From Pseudevernia furfuracea (Eukaryota; Ascomycota; Lecanoromycetes; Lecanorales; Parmeliaceae), in NCBI GenBank assembly GCA_022315425.1, contig JAIUPT010000050.1:1488001-1552000 (forward strand): DNA of 64,000 nt, read 5' to 3'. Below are positions 11,301 to 21,907 of the stretch, piece by piece (position 1 is the first letter of the stretch; each line of letters begins with the position of its first letter). A model generated the notes under the pieces. The model worked only from the letters and a program-made list of their open reading frames with translations, was not told the DNA's origin and did not search any database. The translations under genes were made by a program, and so were the position numbers.

Positions 11301-14300
11301 TTATCCTTCCACTTTCCCAGAGTAGAGCCTCGCAACCTGTTCGAAAAGCTGAGTCACTGGAGGCAGAGCATATGTCGGACCCACGTCGAACACTTCGGCC
11401 AGTCTGTCCTGGCTGACGACCACTACGTCAACATCTTCAAGGCGTGGCTCCTGAATGACACCGCCAATATTGGCTATTGAAAGCCCTGCGTCCTTGCTGA
11501 TGTCGCCCTGGGTCAACATCCTACGCCCGTTACCAAAGAGGTCCTTAAGCCCGCGATTAGGCGCAGCCTGATCCTCTGGCAATATACTAGAAACGGAAGG
11601 CATTGACTGGGCCGGAGTTATGGTTCGCACCTGAGCCGCCGAGTCGATGGCGTAGAATTCCTTTCTTCCTGATGTAGATAGTAGCGTTGTGACTACGCCG
11701 GGTAAATGTGTCAGGAATTGAGGTGTGGGATCCGCTGGATCAAAAATAATAACTCTTGATCCCAAGCCAGTATTTGCAGTTTCCGGTATTGCGATGGCAA
11801 AAAGTGAGCTATGAGTATCGACCGCAAGATGGCTCAGTGCGAATCGCTTGTCAGGCGATAGACCATGGGCTGCCAGGTCGACGCCGTACTTTTGCTTATC
11901 ATCGACAAGATCATATACACAAAGCTCGTCCGACAACATTACGAGATATTTGTAGGCGATGCCAAGACCAAGTAGTGGCCCAACATACAGTCCTGTGTGC
12001 ACGCCCTTTATCTCTCCACTATATGTGTCAATGATGTAGATCGGAGATGCAATTGAGGACTGGAGGCCGGCAGCAAGGACTGACCCATCCTGCGAATAAG
12101 CAAGCTTGGCACCCAGAAGGCCCTTTTCGGCAGTAAGCTCGGACATCTCCAAGGGTGTGATGTGCTGGCAGTGCCAAGCTGTCAGGCTTCTTCCATCTTT
12201 GCTCTTCACTTCTAGACCATTCCTTCGACGGATTGCTGGCTTCCACGTTTTCACTATGCCATCTTCACCAACAGTAGCGAAAGCAACAGAGCTCGGGTCT
12301 GAAACAAGATCAAGAACACCGCCCTGATCATAGGGGTTGCCGGAAGGTGATGCATGTGGATTGTCGATTCTTGAAATTAGCTCCCACACCTTTGTATCAA
12401 CATTCCACGACCAGAACTTTAGATATATCTCCTCACGGAAGACTAGCTCTTCTAATGCTCGTTCTTGGTTGAAAGCAAAGGGTTCTAAATCTCTCTTCGG
12501 TGGCATCCATTCGTCCACAGAAGCGAGCCATTGCCCACCGGAGCTGGTCTGAATGTGGGTGACGTTAGGCTCTTCAACAATATTCGATTCTGGACCCATG
12601 TTCAGGGTCGTAACTTTCGTCCGCGTCAGGGCCTGCCGCGAAATCTGGTGAGCTGCTCCAACATCGTAGGTTTGCAGATAGGAAGCATTCTGTGGCGTCA
12701 TGGATAATTGTTTCGATGTGGTTGCAGGTGGCACTGCTAATAGCAGACGACCAGGGCCGGAGAAGGAGGCGCAAGCCGGACACTTAGACCTCAGGACTGC
12801 GCCCTTCTTTGGTGTCGCCGCAGTCACAGTAGGTACAAAGGGCAGTGGCAGCCTCGCTTGCTGAACAGCTGGTATCTGTATGCCGGCGATGCTGAAGGTT
12901 GGTTGAAGTTCAGACGTAGAAAGGATCATCGCAGAGTTGTCGGCCAGTCGGATGCCATAGGAGGATCCAAAAGGAGAGACCACAATACTTTCGACGGCAG
13001 CACCAAGATGAGGAAGGTGTTGTCGCTGTTCCGTCTCCAGTTGCCAGAGCACAAGCGTAGTCTCTTGACCCCCAGATATGACATAATTGCCTGTACATAT
13101 TAGCATACTCAAATTTTGAAATGAGGAACACTCACCATCTGCAGACCACTTGACTGCCTGAACGGCATTCCTATGCCAATGCAATCGCCGAGAAGTAACG
13201 TCTACCGAGCTTCCTTTGCCTGCGCGACTATCTCTTTTGATCATTTTCCGTGGCAGATCCTCGTAAATATGAATGCAACCTTTCAGCCCTCCAACAACTA
13301 TGTCGATGGCGTTTGCTATTGTCCTTCCTACTTTGAACATCTTTTGGATCTCTTCAGAGGGTCTAATCCTAACATCCATACTGACTATATATTCCGGACA
13401 CTCGACGATACGCCACCTGTATGAAACTTCTTTCAAAGGGGATGGTGCAGGTTCGTCCGACGATCCAAAAATTAGCTGTGATCCAGATGTGGCAACAATC
13501 GCTCGACCATTTTCTAAGACCTTGACAAATGATATAGCTTGCTGGCTTGTGAACAGCGTCTTGACATCAGTCTTCACGCCATCCTCACTGCCTGCGAGAC
13601 GATGTACCGAAAGCAGCCATGGTTCTTGCCCTTTCCTGTCCATTGTATACACCAGGTCGCTGCCAGGAGCGCCTAAGTTCGGCTTTGCCGTCACCAAAGA
13701 GTAGATAGACGAGGACATTCTCCAATGGCTTAGCCTCAAGCCTTCGATCCAGTCCCACTTTTCAATTGTCCCGGATATCGTTGAAATGTAAAGATGGCTT
13801 TGCGTCGTCGAAGAGAATGCAAATGCCGATATGCTATCAGCTATGTGAATTCGAAGTTGGCGCACAAGGAGCGAACTCGAAGTCGAATACACAGCGATTG
13901 AAGTGCTATATGCAATCAACAGAAACCTGAGAATACTCCTATTAGAATACGAGAAAGCACGCTTCTCAAACCGTAGTGACCTACTTCTCATCCGGAGAAA
14001 AGACTGGATCCACATCAAGCATTTGTCCTCCCAAAGAGTCTGAGACTTTCCACGTCGCTGTCTCGACAGCCTTTCCTTTGTTCTTCTTCCCATTTGGACG
14101 TACGGTCCTGTCCTTGGGCTTATCTTTCTTTGACTTGTGCTCCCCTGTCAATACTTGACCGCCTTCTTTCCCTCGTTCTTGGCTTTCATGCTGGTTTTTT
14201 GATGCGGCGGATTTCCCGTTCTCCAGCGACTTCCTCTCTCGAAATTCTACCAATTCTGTATCTTCGTCGCCCTCTCCTGTCTTGATTCCATCCTTTCGCC

Positions 14301-14550
14301 CTGACTCGTCTCGTTGCGGTTTCTGTAAGGCTTCTTTCTCTCGCCTTGCAAGCTTGCCAGCGAGCTTGGCATACCTCCTATCAGAGGGGACCGGAGCGGA
14401 TCCTTCGGTTTCAGTGTATGTTGGGGCAGCAGTCGAAGGAGCTTTGGCTTGTGGTGCTCTCGTCGTGCTCGTCTTCTGCTTCTTGACTTTCTTCGATTGT
14501 TCCCGAGTGGCCGACTCTTCGTTTGCCGTCTCGCGTTTCCTTTTGGACAT
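11301..14550 (-). CDS. utp17: U3 snoRNP (SSU processome) WD-repeat protein Utp17/Nan1 (WDR75)
   Basis: Exons on the minus strand are 14550-13985, 13926-13136 and 13090-11301, giving 1048 aa. The introns are 58 and 45 bp; the 45-bp intron is stop-free and a multiple of three, so it hides in the reading frame, but GTGAGT and TGTACAG mark it. Utp17/Nan1 belongs to the t-UTP/UtpA subcomplex that binds nascent pre-rRNA in the nucleolus. The first about 190 residues are Lys/Glu-rich and nuclear-signal-like (MSKRKRETA, KSKKDKPKDR). The start of the propeller, DPVFSPDEKFLLIAYSTS, is rebuilt across the first intron. WD-like blades follow (HWHRNAVQAVKW, YVISGGQETTLVLWQ, VAFATVGEDGIVKTWKP). Diverges from RPB10 with 339 bp between start codons. 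Confidence 0.88.
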
Positions 14551-14889
14551 TGTCGATCACGGAGAGATTTGGAGAGCTGTGTGAGTCACCCTTCAACAGT
14601 CTACCACCAGTCAGTCGTAATGCTCGTTTTGACCGCGGGCACTGAATTTTCAGAAGTTGACCTTTGGAATGCAAAAGCCGAAGATCTACCGAGTTTTTCT
14701 TTTGCGTTCGGTTCAACTTGCCTCAGTCCTTTCGGGTAAAGGTTCAACCGAAGCCTTATCATTTTAGGTATAGGGTAAAGGATTTCCGCGAACTGAGGCT
14801 AGGTTCAACACGGTCTTTATTAGCAACTTCGCTTCAACAATTGTTCTTAGAATCCTGACCTCTCCGACTTCGAAAGCTGATCGTGCAAG
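14551..14889. promoter_or_regulatory. Shared intergenic space of UTP17 and RPB10
   Basis: The 339 bp separate the start codons of two divergent genes involved in ribosome production or transcription. A GAATTTTCAGAAG block near 14642 loosely resembles the AAAATTTT-type element of yeast ribosome-biogenesis promoters, but one weak match is not proof. Promoter function is inferred from position. Confidence 0.4.
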
Positions 14890-15282
14890 ATGATCATTCC
14901 CGTCCGTTGTTTCTCGTGCGGCAAGGTACACAGGTGTCTCGAAACTCAAGCCCGGGGATTCTTTGTCTGACTCTACGTTCTAGGTGATTGGGGATATGTG
15001 GGAGAGCTACCTTAGGATGCTAGACGCTGGCATCGCAGACGGGTCAGGAAAACCTTTGACTTGCTGCACTTTTTTTTGGAGTCTGACATGGTGTGTAGCG
15101 ATGCCATGGACAAGCTGGGATGCAAGCGTTTCTGTTGCCGGCGCATGATCATGACACATGTGGATCTAATCGAGAAGTTGCTCAAGTCAGTCTACCAGCG
15201 TTTTAAGGAAAATGTGTGAGCTGATATGCTGCTCAGATATGATCCATCAGAGCGAGCTAGACTGAAAGCCCAGGGAACTTGA
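14890..15282 (+). CDS. rpb10: RNA polymerase I/II/III common subunit Rpb10 (RPABC5)
   Basis: Four small exons (14890-14925, 14984-15042, 15099-15185, 15237-15282) give 75 aa. Each intron is 51-58 bp with GT...AG ends. Exon 1 encodes MIIPVRCFSCGK, the invariant Rpb10 zinc-binding start. Exon 2 gives VIGDMWESYLRMLDAG. Exon 3 gives GCKRFCCRRMIMTHVDLIEKL, holding the second Cys pair and the HVDLIE box. Length and motif order match the family exactly. Rpb10 is a structural zinc protein of all three nuclear polymerases. No exon is long enough to appear as an open frame alone, so this gene is easily missed. Confidence 0.95.
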
Positions 15283-15732
15283 CAAGACTCTGGAGGGGAA
15301 AGAAAACGGTAAATCGAGAGACATTGCAAGGAGTTCACCAGGGAAGAAAATGGGTGCTGTTATACAAAGCATTGGAACTGGCATGGCGTACCCCATCTGG
15401 CGCATCGAGATTACATAGGAGATGGAGCATTCAGACTCGAATTTACGGCAGTACCCTTGTTGTCAGGCCAGCACCAAATCATATGATTGTGGTACTGGGG
15501 AAAGGCTGTTCATACTACCTATACAGAATGGTTCCAAGTCTGAACACATGATTTTTCACGAAAATCAAGACAGTCTTGGCTGTCATGAGTCGCCGTGAGA
15601 GGAAATCGCACCTATGAATGGGGCCGAGGATTTACCGGCTAAGTGAGTAACTTCTCCGCGACTCCTGTGCCATTTCTTTGCGCCGCCCATTGAAAAACTG
15701 ATCCCAAACGCACGGCCGGATAAACCGTCACG
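15283..15732. other. Intergenic between RPB10 and the dioxygenase gene
   Basis: Contains open frames up to 90 codons without recognisable domains. It presumably holds the RPB10 3' end and the promoter of the downstream gene. Confidence 0.45.
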
Positions 15733-17674
15733 ATGAGACTGAAGGTGCACCAACTCCGGGAATGTATGCGAGCTAGCGTTCCAGACATTTCCTTACCCGA
15801 GACCCCAAAGCGGCGGGTGACTACCTCAACCTTTTCACATACCATCAAAGCCGCTGGAGACATATCGAGTGTCTTCCCCTCACTGTCTGGAGTTGAGAGT
15901 CCGCCATTGCCTCCAAGATTTGCAGGCTTAAAGAGACGGCTAATACAGGGCCATGAGCATCGTGTGAGAGACAGTTGGCATCGGTTACTGGCAGATTTAC
16001 GCAAGGAGGTCGATGTTATCAAGGCATTGGGCTCGAAAGTCATACCAGAGCTCGAATTCAGAGACATGCACGATATGGGGAAAAGGACTAAATTTCGCGA
16101 TGGCCTACGCAAACGAGGTGTGGGTCTCATCAGAGGCGTAGTGTCAGAGCGGGAAGCATTGGGTTGGAAAGAGCTATTGAAGAGATATATCCAGACCAAC
16201 CCTTCGACAAAAGGTACGCAACCATCTCGTCTCTTTCATATTGTTATCTGAGGCTCTTGCAATTTGATTTGTCATATATTCTGAGCTTTGAAGCCCAGAT
16301 TTCTCGTTCACCCTCTCGCTTTAGTTCCTTGACTACGGCGAAAATGACAGGACTTTTTATCACAAGTAAGCATCGAGTCATGAGCTCTTACCTCTTACTT
16401 GTGCCCAAAGATAATTCTGAGAACCATGTTATCTTTAAGATGTTGTCATACTTGTCTAATCGTTTGATTATCTTTCTGTGCCCATGTCTTATTCGATTCT
16501 AGGGTTTCCGGCCTCGAATCCCACTGTATACGAGCTCTACTGGTCTCCTGCTCAAGTCCTCGCCCGCGCTCATCCAAACCTTCTTCGAACCCAAGCATTT
16601 CTCATGTCTCATTGGCACTCTGCCAACAAGTCTGCCCGGATATCCACCTCTCACCCTGTCGCGTATGCTGATCGCCTTCGTATACGGCAGCCCGGTGATG
16701 TTGGGTTTGCGCTTGGTCCGCATGTTGATGGTGGGAGCTGCGAACGGTGGGAAGAGAACGGTTATGGCAAAGGTGAGGTCTATAACGAGATTTTCCGGGG
16801 CAATTGGGAAGCCTATGACCCTTGGGAGAGTAGCTGTCGATTACCTGTTGCCTCAGACCTCTACAACGGCGCAGGAGGGTGTTCGATGTTCCGCATGTTC
16901 CAAGGCTGGCTGTCCATGTCAACTACTAGCCCAGGGGAAGGGACCTTAATGGTTAATCCGCTACTGGGGAAGGCAACCAGCTACTTCTTGCTTCGACCCT
17001 TCTTCCAACCAAGAAGGGGTCCCACAGAAGCGTTGGAATCAGCTTTTCTTGATTCAAATAATTGGAGCCTAGAAGACGAGACGACCTCAGTGTTGCAGGG
17101 AGCTGTTCCTTCTAATTGTCAAGAGCTTAACGCGGCTTTACATCCCCACCTCGGGCTCCAAGATACTATGGCACATGTTCCACAAGTCAGACCTGGAGAC
17201 TACGTAGCATGGCATTGTGACAGTAAGTTAGGCATCTGATAATTTAGACCTCTGGTGACTCGTGTTGATGTTCTGGATAGCGATACATGCCGTCGACAGG
17301 ACCCACGCTGGCAAGGATGATTCAAGCGTGATGTATATTCCAGCGTGCCCGCTGACGGAAGCCAACGCTGGTTACCTGGTGCGTCAAAGGGAGGCATTCT
17401 TTGAAGGTATATCTCAACCTGATACCCATCAGACCACGATCTCGGAGCGTACTGATTTGGCTACGCAGGAACGCCGGGTCCAGACTTCCCTTCAGGGGTA
17501 GGCGAAAGCCAGCATCTAGGCCGCTTGACTCCAGATTTTGTCATGCAGAATATCGATATCGAGGCCCAGCGTGCTATGGGACTCACGAGATACGATGCTG
17601 GTCAGAAAGGTTTGCTTGAGCGAGAGCGTCAGACACTGCAGAGGGCGAATGACGTTTTGGGATTTGATTTGTAG
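15733..17674 (+). CDS. DUF1479 (YbiU-like) putative 2-oxoglutarate/Fe(II) dioxygenase
   Basis: Exons 15733-16213, 16503-17222, 17281-17406 and 17469-17674 give 510 aa. The first intron (289 bp) is unusually long; the others are 58 and 62 bp. The joins rebuild DUF1479 landmarks: GFPASNPTVYELYWSPAQV, a probable metal-binding HVDGGS pair (LGPHVDGGSCERW), and the second His in VRPGDYVAWHCDTIHAVD. The end PDFVMQNIDIEAQRAMGL is also typical. Members resemble phytanoyl-CoA-type non-haem iron oxygenases; substrates are mostly unknown. It is followed on the same strand by a nitrilase, 308 bp away. Family assignment is confident; activity is inferred. Confidence 0.85.
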
Positions 17675-17982
17675 CCTTGTAGACTACGAGAGACAAGCGT
17701 TTGTAGGTCGTTCATAAGTAAGGTAAATTGTTCCTTCATCTAATCGCAACAGCCTGCACAACGTGTATCCGATGGCGCTAGGGGTAACCTTTAGGGCTGA
17801 GAGGTGAACCTCTACTCACGACTGTTGTACCGCGTCGAGCGCCTGTCCTTACTCGAACCTTTGGGCATCCTTCGGTCGTCTCCGTAGATTAAGCGAATTC
17901 TTGGTTCTCTTGAACGTCTCAATTTACATGCTTCGCAAGCGTCCAGATTGTTAGTTGATGTTTGTTGTTTGTCTCACTACCC
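17675..17982. other. Intergenic between dioxygenase and nitrilase genes
   Basis: About 308 bp with no gene; presumed promoter of the nitrilase gene. Confidence 0.45.
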
Positions 17983-19647
17983 ATGCTACCAAAACTTCGT
18001 GCTGCGGCATGTCACGTCTCTCCGGTCTTCCTGAACGCTCGGGCAACAACAGACAAATGCATTTCTCTAATCCATCGAGCATCTCGAGCGTCTGCAAATC
18101 TTGTTGTATTTCCGGAGTCCTTTATTCCGGCTTTCCCCATTTGGAGTGCTCTCTTCACACCAACAAAAAATCAGTAAGGCGCCTTCCCGAGGGTTTCTTC
18201 GAATTTGATATTACGTTTCGAGTCCTGAGAGTTGCTGCATATGCAGATTGCTTATTTTTTCAATGTCTTCTATTCTCAAATATGTCTCGTGTCTCGGAAA
18301 TCTACCTGAACAAGCAGATGCTGACTCTGAACTGGTGCTAGTGACTTTTTCCAGCGTATGGTCGAGGAATCCGTGACTATGTCAGGTGAAGAAATTAATG
18401 CCATTAAACATGCTGCGAAACAGACTGGAATGGTAGTGAGCGTTGGTGTATCTGAGAGAGTCAATACCGCCACGTTGTTCTGCTCCAATCTTATCATTAC
18501 GCCTGACAGCAAAATCACAGTCCATCACCGGAAAATGGTCCCAACATTCTACGAGAAGCTTACCTGGAGTCCGGGTGATGGAAACGGACTCAGACTCGCG
18601 TCGACACCCTTTGGACGCATCGGTGCTCTAATCTGTGGAGAGAATACTAATCCACTAGCCAGGTACGCGTTGATGGCATTGGGTGAGCAAGTGCATATCT
18701 CATCTTGGCCTGCTATTTGGCCCACACGGAGCTTCGAGCCTGAAAACCGCAAAGCTAACGGTATTCCAACTGGAAATTTTGATAATGTTTCAGCAAATTA
18801 TATTAGATCAGCTGCGCACTGTTTCGAAGCGAAGTGCTTTGGGATCTCCTGTGCGGGCCATTTTAGCGACGAGAACATGGACGAGATCTTGCGTATCTCG
18901 GGTGATACTAGTTGTTTACCAACGCTGCGGCAGACACCCCGTGCTGTCAGTATGTTTCTGGGACCGACGGGCTCCTTGCATCCATCCTTTACCATAGATG
19001 AACACAGCGGTGCAGTGAAAGCGAAGGGGACGATCGAAAACGAAGAAGACATACTGTATGCGTACGTAATTTCGGAGCTCCTTTTCCCTCTCGGAGACAA
19101 ATTCTCGAGTCTTGAGGTATGCCTTGAGAGTTTTCACTCTCGAAACATGTTCCAAGGCTCGAAACACCCTCTCAATTAGCCAATACTGACAGCAGAATTG
19201 TAATCAAGTGATCTGGATTTGGCCGACTGTGTTGAGGGAAAACAATACCATGATGTCACAGGTGGTTACCAGAGGCTCGACATTTTCAATCTCAAGATCG
19301 ATCGAAGTCGCAGAACCCCCATGATCATTTTCCCAAAGGCAACGCTACGTGATCAGGAAAGAATGGCCTCTGAATCCGCGACAATGTCTACAACTTTCGA
19401 AAGACTTGGTGTACGCAGAGTGCTTCTTCCGAATTCTCTAAACGATGATGACCCAGCCGATCGAAACCAGACCAAAATTAGAAAATACCCCTCGAGATTT
19501 GGAGTAGCAGATGACCCTTTAGACCCGATGCAGGTGTCGCAGGGCAAGAAGATGCAAGAAGCAACGTCCGATGGAGCACCAGGAGGAAGACCTAAAAGAA
19601 CACTGATGAAAAGCAGATACCATTTTCAGGCTGATGGGAAGGAATAG
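17983..19647 (+). CDS. Nitrilase (carbon-nitrogen hydrolase)
   Basis: Exons 17983-18173, 18342-19061 and 19209-19647 (introns 168 and 147 bp) give 449 aa. Nitrilases hydrolyse nitriles to carboxylic acids and ammonia. The catalytic triad is visible: Glu in VVFPESFIPAFP, Lys in HHRKMVPTFYEK and Cys in ALICGENTNPLAR, the last being the nitrilase-type CGEN context. HISSWPAIWP and ILYADLDLADCVEGKQYHDV, the latter rebuilt across intron 2, are also typical of fungal nitrilases. KLTW replaces the common RLTW. Usual length is about 330-360 aa; here about 90-100 extra residues follow the catalytic domain, hydrophilic and without a recognised motif. Substrate cannot be told. Confidence 0.9.
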
Positions 19648-19966
19648 AAAATGCACTGAGGGCAGTGTCCAAACACCTTATCGCCATATCCACACCGCTG
19701 GAAACCGTATAGGTACAACAAATGACAGGAAAGTAGCCTTCCGACCTCGTGACTGGCTTATTAGTCAAGGCGGATGAGATGTCACCAAGGAATACCCCAA
19801 ACTCGAACAAGTTTTCATGACGGTCTGTCGAACACGGCCTGACCTTGTGTCACCCTTGCCCAAAACAGAGATTGCACGCGTGAGGGATGAGCCAAGTATC
19901 TCCAGTTCAGTCAGCCCTCAACTCAATTAGGAATTTGTGTATGCATCTAGCATTTATTCGTCCCCT
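19648..19966. other. Intergenic, nothing recognised
   Basis: About 319 bp between the nitrilase stop codon and the 3' end of the acetyltransferase remnant; no gene seen. Confidence 0.45.
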
Positions 19967-20640
19967 TTATGCCAAGTCTTCGGCTTCCGAACCAAATGCA
20001 CGACCCTCTTTTTCCCTCACATACCACCCCTCCGAATCAATAACAGCCTCCCAACACTCCATCCATCCCTCCCAACTTGATATACAGCCCCAGCCCCGCC
20101 GCACTAGCATCAAATCAGCACTCTCCCTGTCCGCCATCTCCAACCTCCACTTCTGTAATCTCGTCCCCATCCCTTTACCCTGCCATTTCGGCAGCACTAA
20201 TACAACACAGCATGCACAAACAAACGTCGCTTTCCGGCCATATACTTGTCCCGTGCTTTGGTCATTTGCCCGAGAAAGACATCAATGAGAGAGAGATTGG
20301 CGGCGCCCAAGGGCCAAGGGGGAGAATGGGGCCGGATAGTTGGGCAATAATCATAGATACGAGGACAATGCCTTCTCTCTTCCTCCTCCCGTTACCAAAA
20401 ACTACCCTGATCGCGAAACCATTCGCATCCTCGGCTTGTCAGGACTACCTCATTCCCCTCCATCCATCCCCTTTTGCCTATCAATGAAATTTGCCAAACA
20501 CCATAACCCACCACTTCTCCCGTTTCCTCATCTTTGACGATAACCGTCTTGCTAGTACTCTCGGGGTCTGGCATCCCTTCCTCATCTTGAGCCACGAGCT
20601 GGGATATATGTAGTGGCCGCAGAGGTGCCGTTGGCGAAAA
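19967..20640 (-). pseudogene. Frameshifted GNAT-type N-acetyltransferase remnant
   Basis: The minus strand reads FSPTAPLRPLHISQLV, KTVIVKDEETGEVVGYGVWQ, then in other frames PLGAANLSLIDVFLGQMTK, KYMAGKRRLFVHAV, VLVLPKWQGKGMGTRLQKW, AAGLGLYIKLG and WMECWEAVIDSEGW. Together these are the ordered parts of a fungal GNAT acetyltransferase, with the acetyl-CoA loop Q-G-K-G-M-G. They lie in different frames: shifts fall near 20200, near 20108 and near 20077, each leaving only one to a few unmatched bases, far too short for introns. At least one more frame change lies in the 5' half. The gene is therefore either decayed or affected by assembly indels. The 5' end could extend to about 20800 but is not clear. 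Confidence 0.65.
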
Positions 20641-21907
20641 TGTTTAACCGATCTTATGCTTCCTGAAATGCACTGCGAACGACGTTGCCCGGTACGGTCG
20701 ATTGGAGTGCAACGATGGGCAAGGCAATAACATCCGGCGCGGGAAAGCTGGGGGGAAAGCTGGGGTAGACGAAACCGTGCCGTGCCATCTCCCGCCTTTG
20801 GCGAGACCTGTCGCATCGAGAACTAACTGAATACCAGAGATGCCTAACTGGAGAAGACGACGACGACAAAGAAAGAGGAAAGGGGGCCGTCCAGTAATCT
20901 CAAACAGCAAGCGAGACCTGGGGAAACAAAATCGCCACGGCGCCACCGGCACTACCTATGCAAAGTAAGGGAAGTACGGCTTCTTTTCTTCTTCAGTCTT
21001 CCTCCAGCTTTCTCATCCAATCGTGGCCCTTGCTTTGAAGGATCGAATCTTCGTTCTGCTCTCGATATTCATCGGACTCACCGGTTCAACCTCGACTCTA
21101 CGGAACGACACACGGGCAGAGGGGGGGCTACGCACTCGGTGCGGTGAGGACACACACCCACAGCTCCATCATCTTTCGTGCCGTATCAGCTTCACAGAAC
21201 GGTGGAGTCGAAGAGTCGAGATGGATGGTTTCCAGCGTCTGGAGACCGGTCAAGTGCTTGGCGGCGCCCAAGTGTGGTTTGGTGAGTGCTGCGGTGCACG
21301 ACTCGATACGGGCGCTGGTGGCGCCGAGCAAGGGGAGAAGGCAGGAAACTAAGCTTTGCCAGTGTTGTTGTTGTTGAGCTCCGGCGATTTTGGTTTCGTG
21401 CCGAAAGTACCTTACCTTGTTAGACACACATTCGGTAAGCGTGCCGCACTGAGCTCGTTTCTCACGGGTCACTAGCAGAAGGGGACCTGGAAGATCTTGA
21501 GCCCCGAATTCCTTGAGACGACGCCGATCAGCTGTTCAGAGAATTGCCAGAAAGGCGACAGTAATTATGGAAGAGCTGTATCACTTTTATCTTTTAATTA
21601 AAACGTGCTACTGGATTTCTCGCATCGGGAAGCACTAGAGCAACACTGAGCATATGCTGATTGCTAACCTCGAAAGTAAGACAAGGATCTTTTCCAACGC
21701 CTAGAAGGCTCATATTATGGAGCAGTCCTTGATATCGTACATTATCATTAGTATGCCCATTCAAAGCCTGAGCTCCAAGGAAGTACACGTTGGCGCCTTT
21801 CGCTAAGAATGAAAAAAAAAGAATCCGATTCTTCAGGTATAAGAAGATGAAAGCACAGGTTTGAAACTTTTGAAAGGCAAACCGCAAGGACGGGCACCAG
21901 TTGATCT
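20641..21907. other. Intergenic, no supported gene
   Basis: Open frames of 60-114 codons occur on both strands between 20640 and 21590, without domains or plausible splice patterns. The 5' part of the acetyltransferase remnant may reach into it. Nothing else recognised. Confidence 0.45.
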
